From contig JAFXHP010000100.1 of assembly GCA_017536285.1 (NCBI GenBank), positions 1 through 6,699 on the forward strand: DNA of 6,699 nt, read 5' to 3'. The stretch is from Clostridia bacterium (GTDB taxonomy: Bacteria > Bacillota_A > Clostridia > UMGS1883 > HGM11501). The notes under the pieces were generated by a model. The model saw only the letters and a list, made by a program, of their open reading frames with translations. It did no database searches and was not told the DNA's origin. A program made the translations under genes and the position numbers. The stretch's first letter is position 1. Each line of letters starts with the position of its first letter. Positions 1 to 6,490 of the stretch are shown piece by piece.

Positions 1-1
1 G

Positions 2-904
2 CATAGCACCGTGCTTTGAAAGGGTTTCCACAAAGCCTGCGCCGCCCTTTACACCTGCACCCATCAGGAAGAGTGCAAGGCCGAATTCTCTCATAGCTTC
101 AAGTACGGGCTTTTTAACCTTTAACGAAACCTTTCCCACTTTTCCGAAATGTCCCATTACAAGACCTGCAATGAGAGGTCCTCCGGATGTGCCGAGAGCA
201 AAGCTTGTGCCTCCGGGAAGCGGGATTGTGATTTTTGCAAGGATTATACCAAGTACAATGGCAACTGCGAAAGCACCGAAGCCGAAGCTGTCGATACAGA
301 ATAAGCTTTTGCCTTCTTCCTTTACCTCAACGCCGGATGCAGCTTCAAACTTTTCTTTTTCCTTGTCAATATCAATTTTAAGGATTTTGGGGACAAGCTG
401 AACGAAAAGCACAACGCCCACAACGCCGAAGGGATAAGCAATGCCGTAGCCTACGGATGCAAGGTCGGAGCCGGTTGCTTCAATTGCCGCACCGAGACCG
501 GGGGTGCTTGTAAGAGCACCTGCCATCATACCAACTGAAATATCCGTCGGAATATTGAATACTTTTATAATGCCTATTGTTGTAAGAGCACCTGCGGCAA
601 TTACGATAACACCAAGTAAAATATAAGATTTTGCATTTACTTTGAAGTTTCTGAAAAATTTAGGGCCTGCGATAAAGCCAACCGCCGTAACGAAGGCGAT
701 AAGCCCCAGATCTCCCACAACGGAAGGAACGCTGTAGCCGAAATGGCCGAAAACAAGAGCAACAAGAAGCACTCCCGCCGTTCCAAGCTCAAGTCCTGCA
801 ATTTTTATACTTCCGATAATATAGCCGAGGGAAAGTATTAAAAATGTAATCATAAGGGGATTTCCCATTACAGATTCGGTAAACCAGGTAATAAGTGTTT
901 CCAT
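2..904 (-). CDS. AspT/YidE-family membrane exchanger, C-terminus cut by window edge (candidate dicarboxylate/succinate exchanger)
   Basis: An integral membrane transporter of which 301 residues are visible; the rest lies beyond the left edge. The start is the ATG at 904, preceded by GAGGG at 910-914, 8 bp after the flavoprotein stop. Hydrophobic segments fill residues about 14-172. The signature GMMAGALTSTPGLGAA is at 125-140 and YGIAYPFGVVG at 153-163, both typical of the aspartate:alanine exchanger family. A second homologous half starts near 205: GTSGGPLIAGLVMGHFG (238-254) echoes GTAGVLLVALVFGHFG (41-56), the internal duplication of this family. AspT and YidE carry two TrkA-C (RCK_C) domains between the halves; here only a charged linker of about 30 residues (173-203) is present, so this is a compact form. 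Family members exchange aspartate/alanine or, in the case of Corynebacterium SucE, export succinate. Its place behind fumarate reductase genes suggests C4-dicarboxylate exchange; the substrate is inference. Confidence 0.85.
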   Translation of the reverse strand, partial: METLITWFTESVMGNPLMITFLILSLGYIIGSIKIAGLELGTAGVLLVALVFGHFGYSVPSVVGDLGLIAFVTAVGFIAGPKFFRNFKVNAKSYILLGVIVIAAGALTTIGIIKVFNIPTDISVGMMAGALTSTPGLGAAIEATGSDLASVGYGIAYPFGVVGVVLFVQLVPKILKIDIDKEKEKFEAASGVEVKEEGKSLFCIDSFGFGAFAVAIVLGIILAKITIPLPGGTSFALGTSGGPLIAGLVMGHFGKVGKVSLKVKKPVLEAMREFGLALFLMGAGVKGGAGFVETLSKHGAM

Positions 905-912
905 AAAAACCC

Positions 913-2505
913 TCACTTTCTGGTGTAATCGGGAAGAAGTCTCGGAGATGCGGTGTCGTTTACGATACCCGCTTCCTTTCTTTCCTTCTCGAATGCTTCA
1001 ACGTGAGAAAGAGTAAGCTCTCCAGCCTCTGTTTCTTTGCTTAACTTTGCTGCCATTTTACCTGCGTGACGGCCGAATACGATGATGTCAAGAAGTGAGT
1101 TACCCATAAGACGGTTTCTTCCGTGGATACCGCCCACAGCCTCGCCTGCAACAAAGAGGTTTTTAACATCCGTCATACCGTCGGGATTAATGAAAAGACC
1201 GCCGTTCTGATAGTGGAGTGTGGGGAAAACAAGCATGGGCATTTTTCTTATATCCCATCCGTATTTTCCGTACATTCTCATCATTCCGGGAATTCTCTTT
1301 TCGATTGTTCCCTCCCCGTGGATTTCTTCAATCATGGGAGTATCAAGCCATACCGCACTTCCGTGGGGTGTTGTTACGCCTAAATTTCTTTCGGTACATT
1401 CGCGGATGATGGATGCCGCAGATACGTCACGGGTTTCCAAAGGATGCATGAATGCAACACCTTCGGCATTTACAAGCATAGCACCGATGGAACGAACCTT
1501 TTCTGTTACAAGTGCGCCATAAATCTGGTCGGGATATGCAACGCCCGTGGGATGATACTGAAGGGTATCGGCATATAAAAGCTTTGCTCCTGCACGGTAT
1601 CCTAAAATGAGTCCGTCAGCTGTTGCACCGTAGTGGTTTGATGTGGGGAAGCCCTGATAGTGAAGTCTTCCCGCACCGCCGGTTGCGATGATTACGGTTT
1701 TAGCTCTTGCAATTAAGATTTCGCCTGTTTCCATATTTTTAAGAACTGCACCTGTTACGCTTCCCTTACCGTCTGTAAGAAGTTCAATTGCCGCAGTAAA
1801 ATCAACCACGGGAATCTTGCGGTTTAATACCTCGTCACGGAGAGTTCTCATAATTTCCGCACCGGAATAGTCCTTTGCGGCGTGCATTCTCTTTCTTGAT
1901 GTACCGCCGCCGTGGGTGGTAATCATTGTTCCGTCCTTATCTTTATCAAACATTACGCCAAGGTCGTTAAGCCACTTGATGGCACCGGGGCCGTCTGTTA
2001 CAAGCTTTCTTAAAAGCTCGGGAACGTTTGCATAATGACCGCCGCCAAGAGCGTCGATATAGTGCTGTGCGGGAGAGTCGTTTTCCTTGTCTGCCGCCTG
2101 GATACCGCCCTCTGCCATCATTGTGTTGGCATCGCCGATACGAAGCTTTGTAACAATCATTACGTTTGCACCTGCTTCATTTGCTTCAATTGCCGCAGAT
2201 GAGCCGGCACCGCCACCGCCTATTACAAGTACGTCAACATCATAGTCGATTTTTGTAAGGTCAATGTCTAAATCAAGGGTTCTGCTTCTGCCCTGAAGAA
2301 GCTCACAAAGCTCCTCGGGCACCTTGTCACCCTTGTTGGGGCCGACAGTAAGGTTTTTAAAGCCTTCTTCCTTATAGTCAGGATGGAACTTCTTAAGTAA
2401 TGCATCCTTTTCTTCTGCTGTCATTCTCTTAGGCTCAAAGCCGATTCTTTCTTTTCTTGTAGCTTCAACTTTTTTAACGGAAGCAAGCATTTCCTCTGTA
2501 AACAT
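913..2505 (-). CDS. Fumarate reductase/succinate dehydrogenase-type flavoprotein subunit (FrdA-like), soluble
   Basis: This 530-residue FAD protein probably reduces fumarate to succinate at its flavin, taking electrons from the iron-sulfur protein encoded just upstream. The start at 2505 is chosen because AAAGGAGG sits 7 bp before it; a start at 2532 would put this site inside the gene. Residues 1 to about 88 form a charged extension before the Rossmann motif VIGGGGAG (94-101). Catalytic features of the SdhA/FrdA family are present: HPTG (318-321), TEKVR (334-338), Arg359 in TRDV, His431 in PTLHYQNGG, and Arg465 in NRLMGNSLLD. The Glu334-Arg338-Arg359 set matches the proton-delivery trio of Shewanella fumarate reductase. 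The His that binds FAD covalently in E. coli FrdA (SHTxAAEGG) is Asn127 here, so FAD should be non-covalent. L-aspartate oxidase (NadB) is a relative, but the dedicated iron-sulfur partner and absence of nadA/nadC argue against it. Another unsaturated acid as substrate is possible. Confidence 0.88.
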   Translation of the reverse strand: MFTEEMLASVKKVEATRKERIGFEPKRMTAEEKDALLKKFHPDYKEEGFKNLTVGPNKGDKVPEELCELLQGRSRTLDLDIDLTKIDYDVDVLVIGGGGAGSSAAIEANEAGANVMIVTKLRIGDANTMMAEGGIQAADKENDSPAQHYIDALGGGHYANVPELLRKLVTDGPGAIKWLNDLGVMFDKDKDGTMITTHGGGTSRKRMHAAKDYSGAEIMRTLRDEVLNRKIPVVDFTAAIELLTDGKGSVTGAVLKNMETGEILIARAKTVIIATGGAGRLHYQGFPTSNHYGATADGLILGYRAGAKLLYADTLQYHPTGVAYPDQIYGALVTEKVRSIGAMLVNAEGVAFMHPLETRDVSAASIIRECTERNLGVTTPHGSAVWLDTPMIEEIHGEGTIEKRIPGMMRMYGKYGWDIRKMPMLVFPTLHYQNGGLFINPDGMTDVKNLFVAGEAVGGIHGRNRLMGNSLLDIIVFGRHAGKMAAKLSKETEAGELTLSHVEAFEKERKEAGIVNDTASPRLLPDYTRK

Positions 2506-2512
2506 AAAAGTT

Positions 2513-2520
2513 CCTCCTTT
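2513..2520 (-). promoter_or_regulatory. Shine-Dalgarno site of the FrdA-like gene, decides its start
   Basis: The minus strand reads AAAGGAGG followed by 7 bases (AACTTTT) and ATG at 2505-2503. This is a near-perfect ribosome binding site and shows that the in-frame ATG at 2532, which would overlap the upstream gene by 11 bp, is not the real start. Confidence 0.85.
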
Positions 2521-2521
2521 C

Positions 2522-3196
2522 TTATTTCTCAATTTCTCTTGTATTGTAAAGCTCTTTTAACTCTTCAATGGGCTTTTGCATAAGGTCTTCGATTAATTCC
2601 GTAAAGGTGCCTTCCTCGATTTCCTTAACTCTTGCCTCCAAATGTCCGCTAGAAGGTGCAAGATACTTACCTGTAAGACGTCTTGCAAGAAGACCAACCT
2701 GAGGATGGCTTATTCCTGCAGGACAGCGGGATGAGCAAACGCCGCACATTACGCAGTCGAAGGATTCCTCGGCGCACTTTTCAAAGTCGCCTCTCTGAGC
2801 ATATGCGATGTACTGCATTACGTTAAGGTCCTGAGTACATGCCTTTGTGCAGGCATTACATCCGATACAGCTGTAAATTTCGGGATAAAGCTGCATCATA
2901 ATCTGACTTGTGGGAGAAACCTCGTTTATGTTATATACCTCTTTTATAAGCGGGAAGAAAGGAAGTGTTGCCACATACATATTGTCCTCAACCGTTGTCT
3001 GGCAGGCAAGACAAACCTTTAAGTCCCTCTCTCCTTTTATACGGTAGATGGTTGCACAGGCACCGCAAAATCCGTTACGGCAGCCGCAACCTCTTACCAG
3101 GCTGTAGCCCGCATATTCCATGGCACTCATTATTGTGAGCCCTGCGGGAACAGTATATTTCTTTCCAAAAAAGAATACATTTACCATATTTTCCAT
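2522..3196 (-). CDS. Fumarate reductase-type iron-sulfur subunit (FrdB/TfrB-N-like), [2Fe-2S] plus two four-Cys clusters
   Basis: A 224-residue electron-transfer protein predicted to feed the FrdA-like flavoprotein encoded 16 bp downstream. The N-terminal ferredoxin-like domain (about 5-75) has a plant-type [2Fe-2S] set: Cys39, Cys44, Cys47 and Cys62. The C-terminal domain has CIGCNACTKAC (Cys110, 113, 116, 120) and CVMCGVCSSRCP (Cys148, 151, 154, 158). Classical FrdB/SdhB has one [4Fe-4S] and one three-Cys [3Fe-4S] centre, the latter next to the quinone site; here the last motif has all four Cys, so two [4Fe-4S] clusters are expected, as in HdrC. The C-terminal 35 residues are charged and probably helical. 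It lacks the CCG (HdrB-like) domains of archaeal TfrB. No transmembrane anchor gene (frdC/frdD) follows, so the enzyme should be cytosolic. The start at 3196 has AAAGG 10 bp upstream, a weaker site than its neighbours'. The partner of the clusters on the input side is probably HdrA or a Flx subunit, by inference. Confidence 0.88.
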   Translation of the reverse strand: MENMVNVFFFGKKYTVPAGLTIMSAMEYAGYSLVRGCGCRNGFCGACATIYRIKGERDLKVCLACQTTVEDNMYVATLPFFPLIKEVYNINEVSPTSQIMMQLYPEIYSCIGCNACTKACTQDLNVMQYIAYAQRGDFEKCAEESFDCVMCGVCSSRCPAGISHPQVGLLARRLTGKYLAPSSGHLEARVKEIEEGTFTELIEDLMQKPIEELKELYNTREIEK

Positions 3197-3212
3197 ATCG
3201 CACTTACCTTTC

Positions 3213-4067
3213 TCAATACTCGTCCGGCAATTCGTCTACTTCGTCACAGCGAAATACAGGGCCGTCCTTGCATACATATTTTGAACCGATGTTACATCTT
3301 CCGCATTTGCCGATACCGCACTTCATACGAAGCTCCAAGGTAGTGTAAACCTGCTCCTTGGAAAAGCCAAGCTCGCCCAATGCTTCAAGCACAAACTTAA
3401 TCATTATGGGAGGGCCGCATACCAAAGCGGTTTTATCGTTGGAGAAGCCTATTTCCTTAAGGTAGGAAGGAACGAAGCCGACGTGACCATTCCAGGATTC
3501 TTCCTCGCGGTCGATTGTAAGGTACACGTTTGTGTCCTTCATATTCTTCCATACGTTTTCGATCTCGGAAAGGCCCACAAGGTCGGCACTTGAACGAGAA
3601 CCGTATAGAATATCAACCTTGCCGTAATCGTCACGATTATCAAAAACATAGTTTATGACAGAGCGAAGCGGTGCAAGACCGATACCGCCTGCGATAAAGA
3701 GAAGGTCCTTTCCCTTAAGCTTATCCTCCACAGGGAAATGGTTTCCGTAGGGACCTCTTATGGCTATTTCACTGCCAACTGAGAGGCTATGAAGATAGTC
3801 GGTTAAAACGCCGCACTTTTTAATGCTAAATTCCTGATATTCCTTATTGGTGGGCGATGATGTTATTGAAAACATACCCTCGCTTACGCCGGGAGCACAA
3901 AGCATTGCACATTGCCCTTGCATATGTTCGAACATTTTTCCGCCACCGGGTGCATTTACACGGAAGGTTTTAACATCGGGAGTCTGCTCTGTTATTTCGG
4001 TAATAATGCCAACCTTCGGTATAAGTATATCTTCCCTGTATTTACTTTTACATGTGCAGTCGCTCAT
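3213..4067 (-). CDS. flxA: FAD/NAD(P)-binding oxidoreductase, FlxA/AsrB-like NADH input subunit
   Basis: A 284-residue protein of the ferredoxin-NADP reductase superfamily, resembling AsrB (anaerobic sulfite reductase subunit B), hydrogenase gamma subunits and FlxA. An FAD-binding barrel (about 16-115) contains MFSITSSP (65-72) and RGPYGNHFP (104-112). The nucleotide-binding domain has the glycine-rich IAGGIGLAPLRS (125-136), the ILYGSRS segment (153-159) and CGPPIMIKF (217-225). At the C-terminus a [2Fe-2S] site of the dihydroorotate dehydrogenase electron-transfer type is formed by Cys250, Cys255, Cys258 and Cys266. It should take hydride from NAD(P)H and pass single electrons to the FlxB-like partner encoded 1 bp upstream. 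A siroheme subunit AsrC is absent from the window, so sulfite reduction is unlikely. The start at 4067 is supported by AAAGGAAGG 8 bp upstream, within the end of the previous gene. NADH rather than NADPH is assumed from the FlxABCD precedent and cannot be read reliably here. Confidence 0.88.
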   Translation of the reverse strand: MSDCTCKSKYREDILIPKVGIITEITEQTPDVKTFRVNAPGGGKMFEHMQGQCAMLCAPGVSEGMFSITSSPTNKEYQEFSIKKCGVLTDYLHSLSVGSEIAIRGPYGNHFPVEDKLKGKDLLFIAGGIGLAPLRSVINYVFDNRDDYGKVDILYGSRSSADLVGLSEIENVWKNMKDTNVYLTIDREEESWNGHVGFVPSYLKEIGFSNDKTALVCGPPIMIKFVLEALGELGFSKEQVYTTLELRMKCGIGKCGRCNIGSKYVCKDGPVFRCDEVDELPDEY

Positions 4068-4068
4068 T

Positions 4069-5094
4069 TTACTTACCTTCCTTTCCGAAGGCCTTTATGA
4101 CCTTTACTATATTAAGGGCTGAGGGGCATTTGTCAACGCATCTGCCGCAGCCCACGCAGGAATACATTCCGTCGTTATTGGCAGGAAAATATACCAGCTT
4201 GTGCATAAATCTCTGACGGAAGCGCTGCATCTGGCTTGTTCTGTTGTTTCCGTGTGCCATCATTGTGAAATCGGAATACATACAGGAGTCCCAACAGCGG
4301 TAACGCATAACGCCATTTCCTTTGGTATAGTCCTTTATGTCATAGCACTGACAGGTGGGGCAGGAAAATGTGCAGGTTCCGCAGGCTAAACAGCCCTTAT
4401 ATAAATCCTCCCATAAGGGTGAATTGAACTTTTCGTCTGTTGCATCGCCGTTCCAGCCGGAAAGTGACAGATTACTGTAGGGAAGCTTTTTAATTATTTC
4501 CTTTATTCTTGCCTTTTCGTCCTCCGCTTCCTTATCTCCGCCATCTTCCAAGAACTCATTAATAAGTTCTAAAAACTTTTCACCCTTTTCGGTTTTAGCA
4601 TCAAAGATTAATTCATCGCCAACCATGTAATACACAGCATCGCCCAAAGGATTAGCTGCATCAATACCGAAAACTGAGCAGAAACAGCTCTCTTCGGGGA
4701 AAGAGCAGGCAGCTGTTACAATTACGCCGTGGTCACGTCTTGCGGCATAGAATGTGTCGATGGGTTCAGATAAAAACACTTTATCCAAAACCTCCAAGCC
4801 TGCAACGTCGCATCCTCTCATTCCGAAAACCACAAAATCGTGAGACTTAAGCTCTTCTGCAGTTATCTTCATTTTGCCTTCTTCTTTTGTGCAGGTGTAT
4901 AAGGTTTCGCTCTGCGGGAAGAAAATGTCCTTGGGGGATTTTACGGTTTTAAGTGTGTCTAAATCAGCCTTTGTTCCTTCCTCATAAAGAGCGAAGTTTG
5001 TACCTGCTCCGATTTTTACGGGTACGTAGAGTTCATTTTTTCCGGAGATAAAGGAAAAGAGTGCATTAAGATTTTCTTTTTTAATCTTTTTCAT
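4069..5094 (-). CDS. flxB: 4Fe-4S dicluster protein, FlxB/AsrA-like electron transfer subunit
   Basis: A 341-residue protein of the AsrA / sulfhydrogenase beta-subunit type. The N-terminal domain carries a spread cysteine set, GMRGCD (Cys95), Cys130, and SCFC (Cys137, Cys139), characteristic of this family and possibly binding a further cluster. A C-terminal ferredoxin domain holds CLACGTCTFSCP (Cys235, 238, 241, 245) and CVGCGRCVDKCP (Cys313, 316, 319, 323), two [4Fe-4S] sites separated by about 67 residues that include Cys267 and Cys271. No membrane segment or signal peptide is visible, so it is cytosolic. It lies between the FlxC-like and FlxA-like genes with gaps of 2 bp and 1 bp. Its likely job is to collect electrons from the FlxA flavin and pass them on to FlxC/FlxD and HdrA. 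The start at 5094 has AAAGGAG 6 bp upstream. Assignment to FlxB rather than a true AsrA rests on the neighbouring FlxD- and HdrA-like genes. Confidence 0.85.
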   Translation of the reverse strand: MKKIKKENLNALFSFISGKNELYVPVKIGAGTNFALYEEGTKADLDTLKTVKSPKDIFFPQSETLYTCTKEEGKMKITAEELKSHDFVVFGMRGCDVAGLEVLDKVFLSEPIDTFYAARRDHGVIVTAACSFPEESCFCSVFGIDAANPLGDAVYYMVGDELIFDAKTEKGEKFLELINEFLEDGGDKEAEDEKARIKEIIKKLPYSNLSLSGWNGDATDEKFNSPLWEDLYKGCLACGTCTFSCPTCQCYDIKDYTKGNGVMRYRCWDSCMYSDFTMMAHGNNRTSQMQRFRQRFMHKLVYFPANNDGMYSCVGCGRCVDKCPSALNIVKVIKAFGKEGK

Positions 5095-5096
5095 TT

Positions 5097-6062
5097 TTAT
5101 CTCCTTTCGTCAGGCTCTAAATCATCAAAGGTAAAGCTTGTGAGGGGTGCTTCATCCTCGATGTTTTCACCTGCATTATACTTTCCAAAATATGTGTCAA
5201 TATCTTTTATAAACTTCTTGTTGAAAAGATATAACGGAATACCCTCGGGGCAAACACGGCTGCACTCTCCGCAGTCTGTGCATCTTCCCGCAACGTGGAA
5301 GGCTCTTATGATGTGGAACATCTTTTCTTCAAAGGAATCGGAGTTTGCCTTCTGCTCTGAGTCAAACTTAGCAGAATCAAACACGCACTTTCTGCAGGAG
5401 CATGCGGGGCATACGTTTCTGCAGGCGTTGCAACGGATACACTTTGAAAGCTCCGCCTTGAAGAAGGAAAATCTTTCTTCGGGTGTCATAGCTTCGATTT
5501 TTTCAACCTCGGAAAATCTTTCTTCGTCGGCGGTATCTATGCTATCCCCTATTACCTCGTCGTAAATTCTGTGTTCTTTTCCCTTGCACATATGGCATCT
5601 GCCAAGAAGTGCTTCCTTGTAGGAAACTTCATCTTCGCCGTAAAGGGTTTTAACCTTAAGCGTTTCGTTTTCCGAAAACTCTTCCGCTCCATCAATTTCA
5701 AGGATTCCCTTTACGCCCTTTGCCTTGATTTTTTCAATATCAAGCTTTCCCTTGCAGCCAACGCCTATTATATAGGCAGCTTCTCTTTTTACTCTGTTTT
5801 CCTTTAAGAGCTGGTTAAAGCTGTAGGTGTCGCAGGGCTTTAAGAATACAAGTGTTTTTCCTTCAAGCTTAGAAGCTTCTATCATAAATTTACTTAAATT
5901 TGCGCCTGAAAATCCGTCATAGACAAAGTCCTGAAGTTCTTCTGCGCTGTTAAAGAAATAAGGCTCGTGGTTATATCCCATATCCCCTTTTTTCCAGCCG
6001 AGGACTCTTTTAACTTCGCCGCTATTAAGAAGTTCTTTTGCTCTTTCAATCAGTCTTTGCAT
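5097..6062 (-). CDS. flxC: 4Fe-4S dicluster protein, FlxC-like, FlxB-related
   Basis: A 321-residue cytosolic iron-sulfur protein. The N-terminal part has FLKPCD (Cys77), VGCKG (Cys103) and RCHMCK (Cys156, Cys159), a layout that recalls FrhB-type and AsrA-type proteins and may bind a cluster. The C-terminal ferredoxin domain has CIRCNACRNVCP (Cys208, 211, 214, 218), followed by extra Cys221, Cys223 and Cys226, and then CTDCGECSRVCP (Cys261, 264, 267, 271). It ends in an acidic tail (about 299-321). Its organisation parallels the adjacent FlxB-like protein, including a shared CPxCxC after the first cluster, so the two are probably distant paralogues. The start at 6062 lies inside the end of the FlxD-like gene (13 bp overlap) with GGAGG 7 bp upstream, implying translational coupling. 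The role, relay of electrons between the NADH module and FlxD/HdrA, is inferred from position; the name FlxC is less secure than those of FlxA and FlxD. Confidence 0.8.
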   Translation of the reverse strand: MQRLIERAKELLNSGEVKRVLGWKKGDMGYNHEPYFFNSAEELQDFVYDGFSGANLSKFMIEASKLEGKTLVFLKPCDTYSFNQLLKENRVKREAAYIIGVGCKGKLDIEKIKAKGVKGILEIDGAEEFSENETLKVKTLYGEDEVSYKEALLGRCHMCKGKEHRIYDEVIGDSIDTADEERFSEVEKIEAMTPEERFSFFKAELSKCIRCNACRNVCPACSCRKCVFDSAKFDSEQKANSDSFEEKMFHIIRAFHVAGRCTDCGECSRVCPEGIPLYLFNKKFIKDIDTYFGKYNAGENIEDEAPLTSFTFDDLEPDERR

Positions 6063-6490
6063 CTTAAGTCCTCCAATCTTACGTTTTTACCGAGGGATTT
6101 TATCTTATCGACAAATTCTGTCATTGTCTGTGAAAATTTAACACCCTCTGCCGCAGATACCCATTCAACTCTTGTTCTGCCGCGCTCAACACCGATAAAG
6201 TCAAGCATTGAAAATAACAGCGTCATACGACGTCTTGCGTAGTAGTTACCCGTTGAATAGTGGCAGTCTCCGGGGTGACATCCGCAGATTATAACCCCGT
6301 CTGCGCCCTTTTCAAAGGCACGCAGAATAAACATAGGATTTACACGGCAGGAGCAGGGCACTCTTATAATTTTAACATCGGCACTGTAGGAAAGACGGCT
6401 GCTTCCCGCAAGGTCGGCACCGGCATAGGAGCACCAGTTGCAGCAAAATGCCACAATCTTCGGCTTGAATTCTTCGTTTGTTAACGGCAT
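6050..6490 (-). CDS. flxD: MvhD/FlxD-family [2Fe-2S] hydrogenase-delta-like subunit
   Basis: A 146-residue protein of the FlpD/MvhD family (methyl-viologen-reducing hydrogenase delta subunit), the small [2Fe-2S] protein that docks onto HdrA and delivers electrons to its bifurcating flavin. Hallmarks are FCCNWCSYAGAD (15-26), RVPCSCRVNP (43-52) and the GCHPGDCHYSTGNYYARRR stretch (70-88). Likely ligands are among Cys17, Cys20, Cys46, Cys71 and Cys76. The usual CSGR motif reads CSCR here, giving an extra Cys48, and Cys16 and Cys69 are also additional. The length is normal for a stand-alone MvhD. The start at 6490 is chosen because GGAGGTGG lies just upstream and homology begins there; the reading frame extends to 6589, but that part overlaps hdrA and lacks family features. 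It overlaps hdrA by 10 bp and the FlxC-like gene by 13 bp. The FlxD name reflects the Flx neighbours; MvhD is the equivalent in methanogens. Confidence 0.92.
   Translation of the reverse strand: MPLTNEEFKPKIVAFCCNWCSYAGADLAGSSRLSYSADVKIIRVPCSCRVNPMFILRAFEKGADGVIICGCHPGDCHYSTGNYYARRRMTLLFSMLDFIGVERGRTRVEWVSAAEGVKFSQTMTEFVDKIKSLGKNVRLEDLRCKD
6070..6074 (-). promoter_or_regulatory. Shine-Dalgarno site of the FlxC-like gene inside flxD
   Basis: GGAGG on the minus strand lies 7 bases before the ATG at 6062 and entirely within the last codons of the FlxD-like gene. It supports this start and points to coupled translation of the two genes. Confidence 0.8.

Noticed and set aside
171..401. Open reading frames on the plus strand here and at many other places (for example 1123-1383, 5140-5565, 6260-6484)
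   Set aside because: They lie opposite well-supported minus-strand genes, have no ribosome binding sites of note and give proteins with no recognisable domain; they are antisense shadows.
905..912. Terminator or promoter between the flavoprotein and transporter genes, or in any other gap of the operon
   Set aside because: The gaps are at most 16 bp and hold only ribosome binding sites; no hairpin with a T-run was seen on the minus strand.
913..2505. L-aspartate oxidase (NadB) identity for the flavoprotein
   Set aside because: It shares the fold, but it is paired with a dedicated FrdB-like iron-sulfur subunit, lies in an electron-transfer operon and has no nadA or nadC beside it.
2506..2532. 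Upstream ATG at 2532 as the start of the FrdA-like gene
   Set aside because: It would place the perfect AAAGGAGG site inside the coding region and overlap the FrdB-like gene; the ATG at 2505 has correct spacing.
3213..5094. Anaerobic sulfite reductase AsrABC operon
   Set aside because: The AsrA- and AsrB-like proteins are present, but no siroheme-binding AsrC follows, and the FlxC-, FlxD- and HdrA-like neighbours fit the Flx module better.
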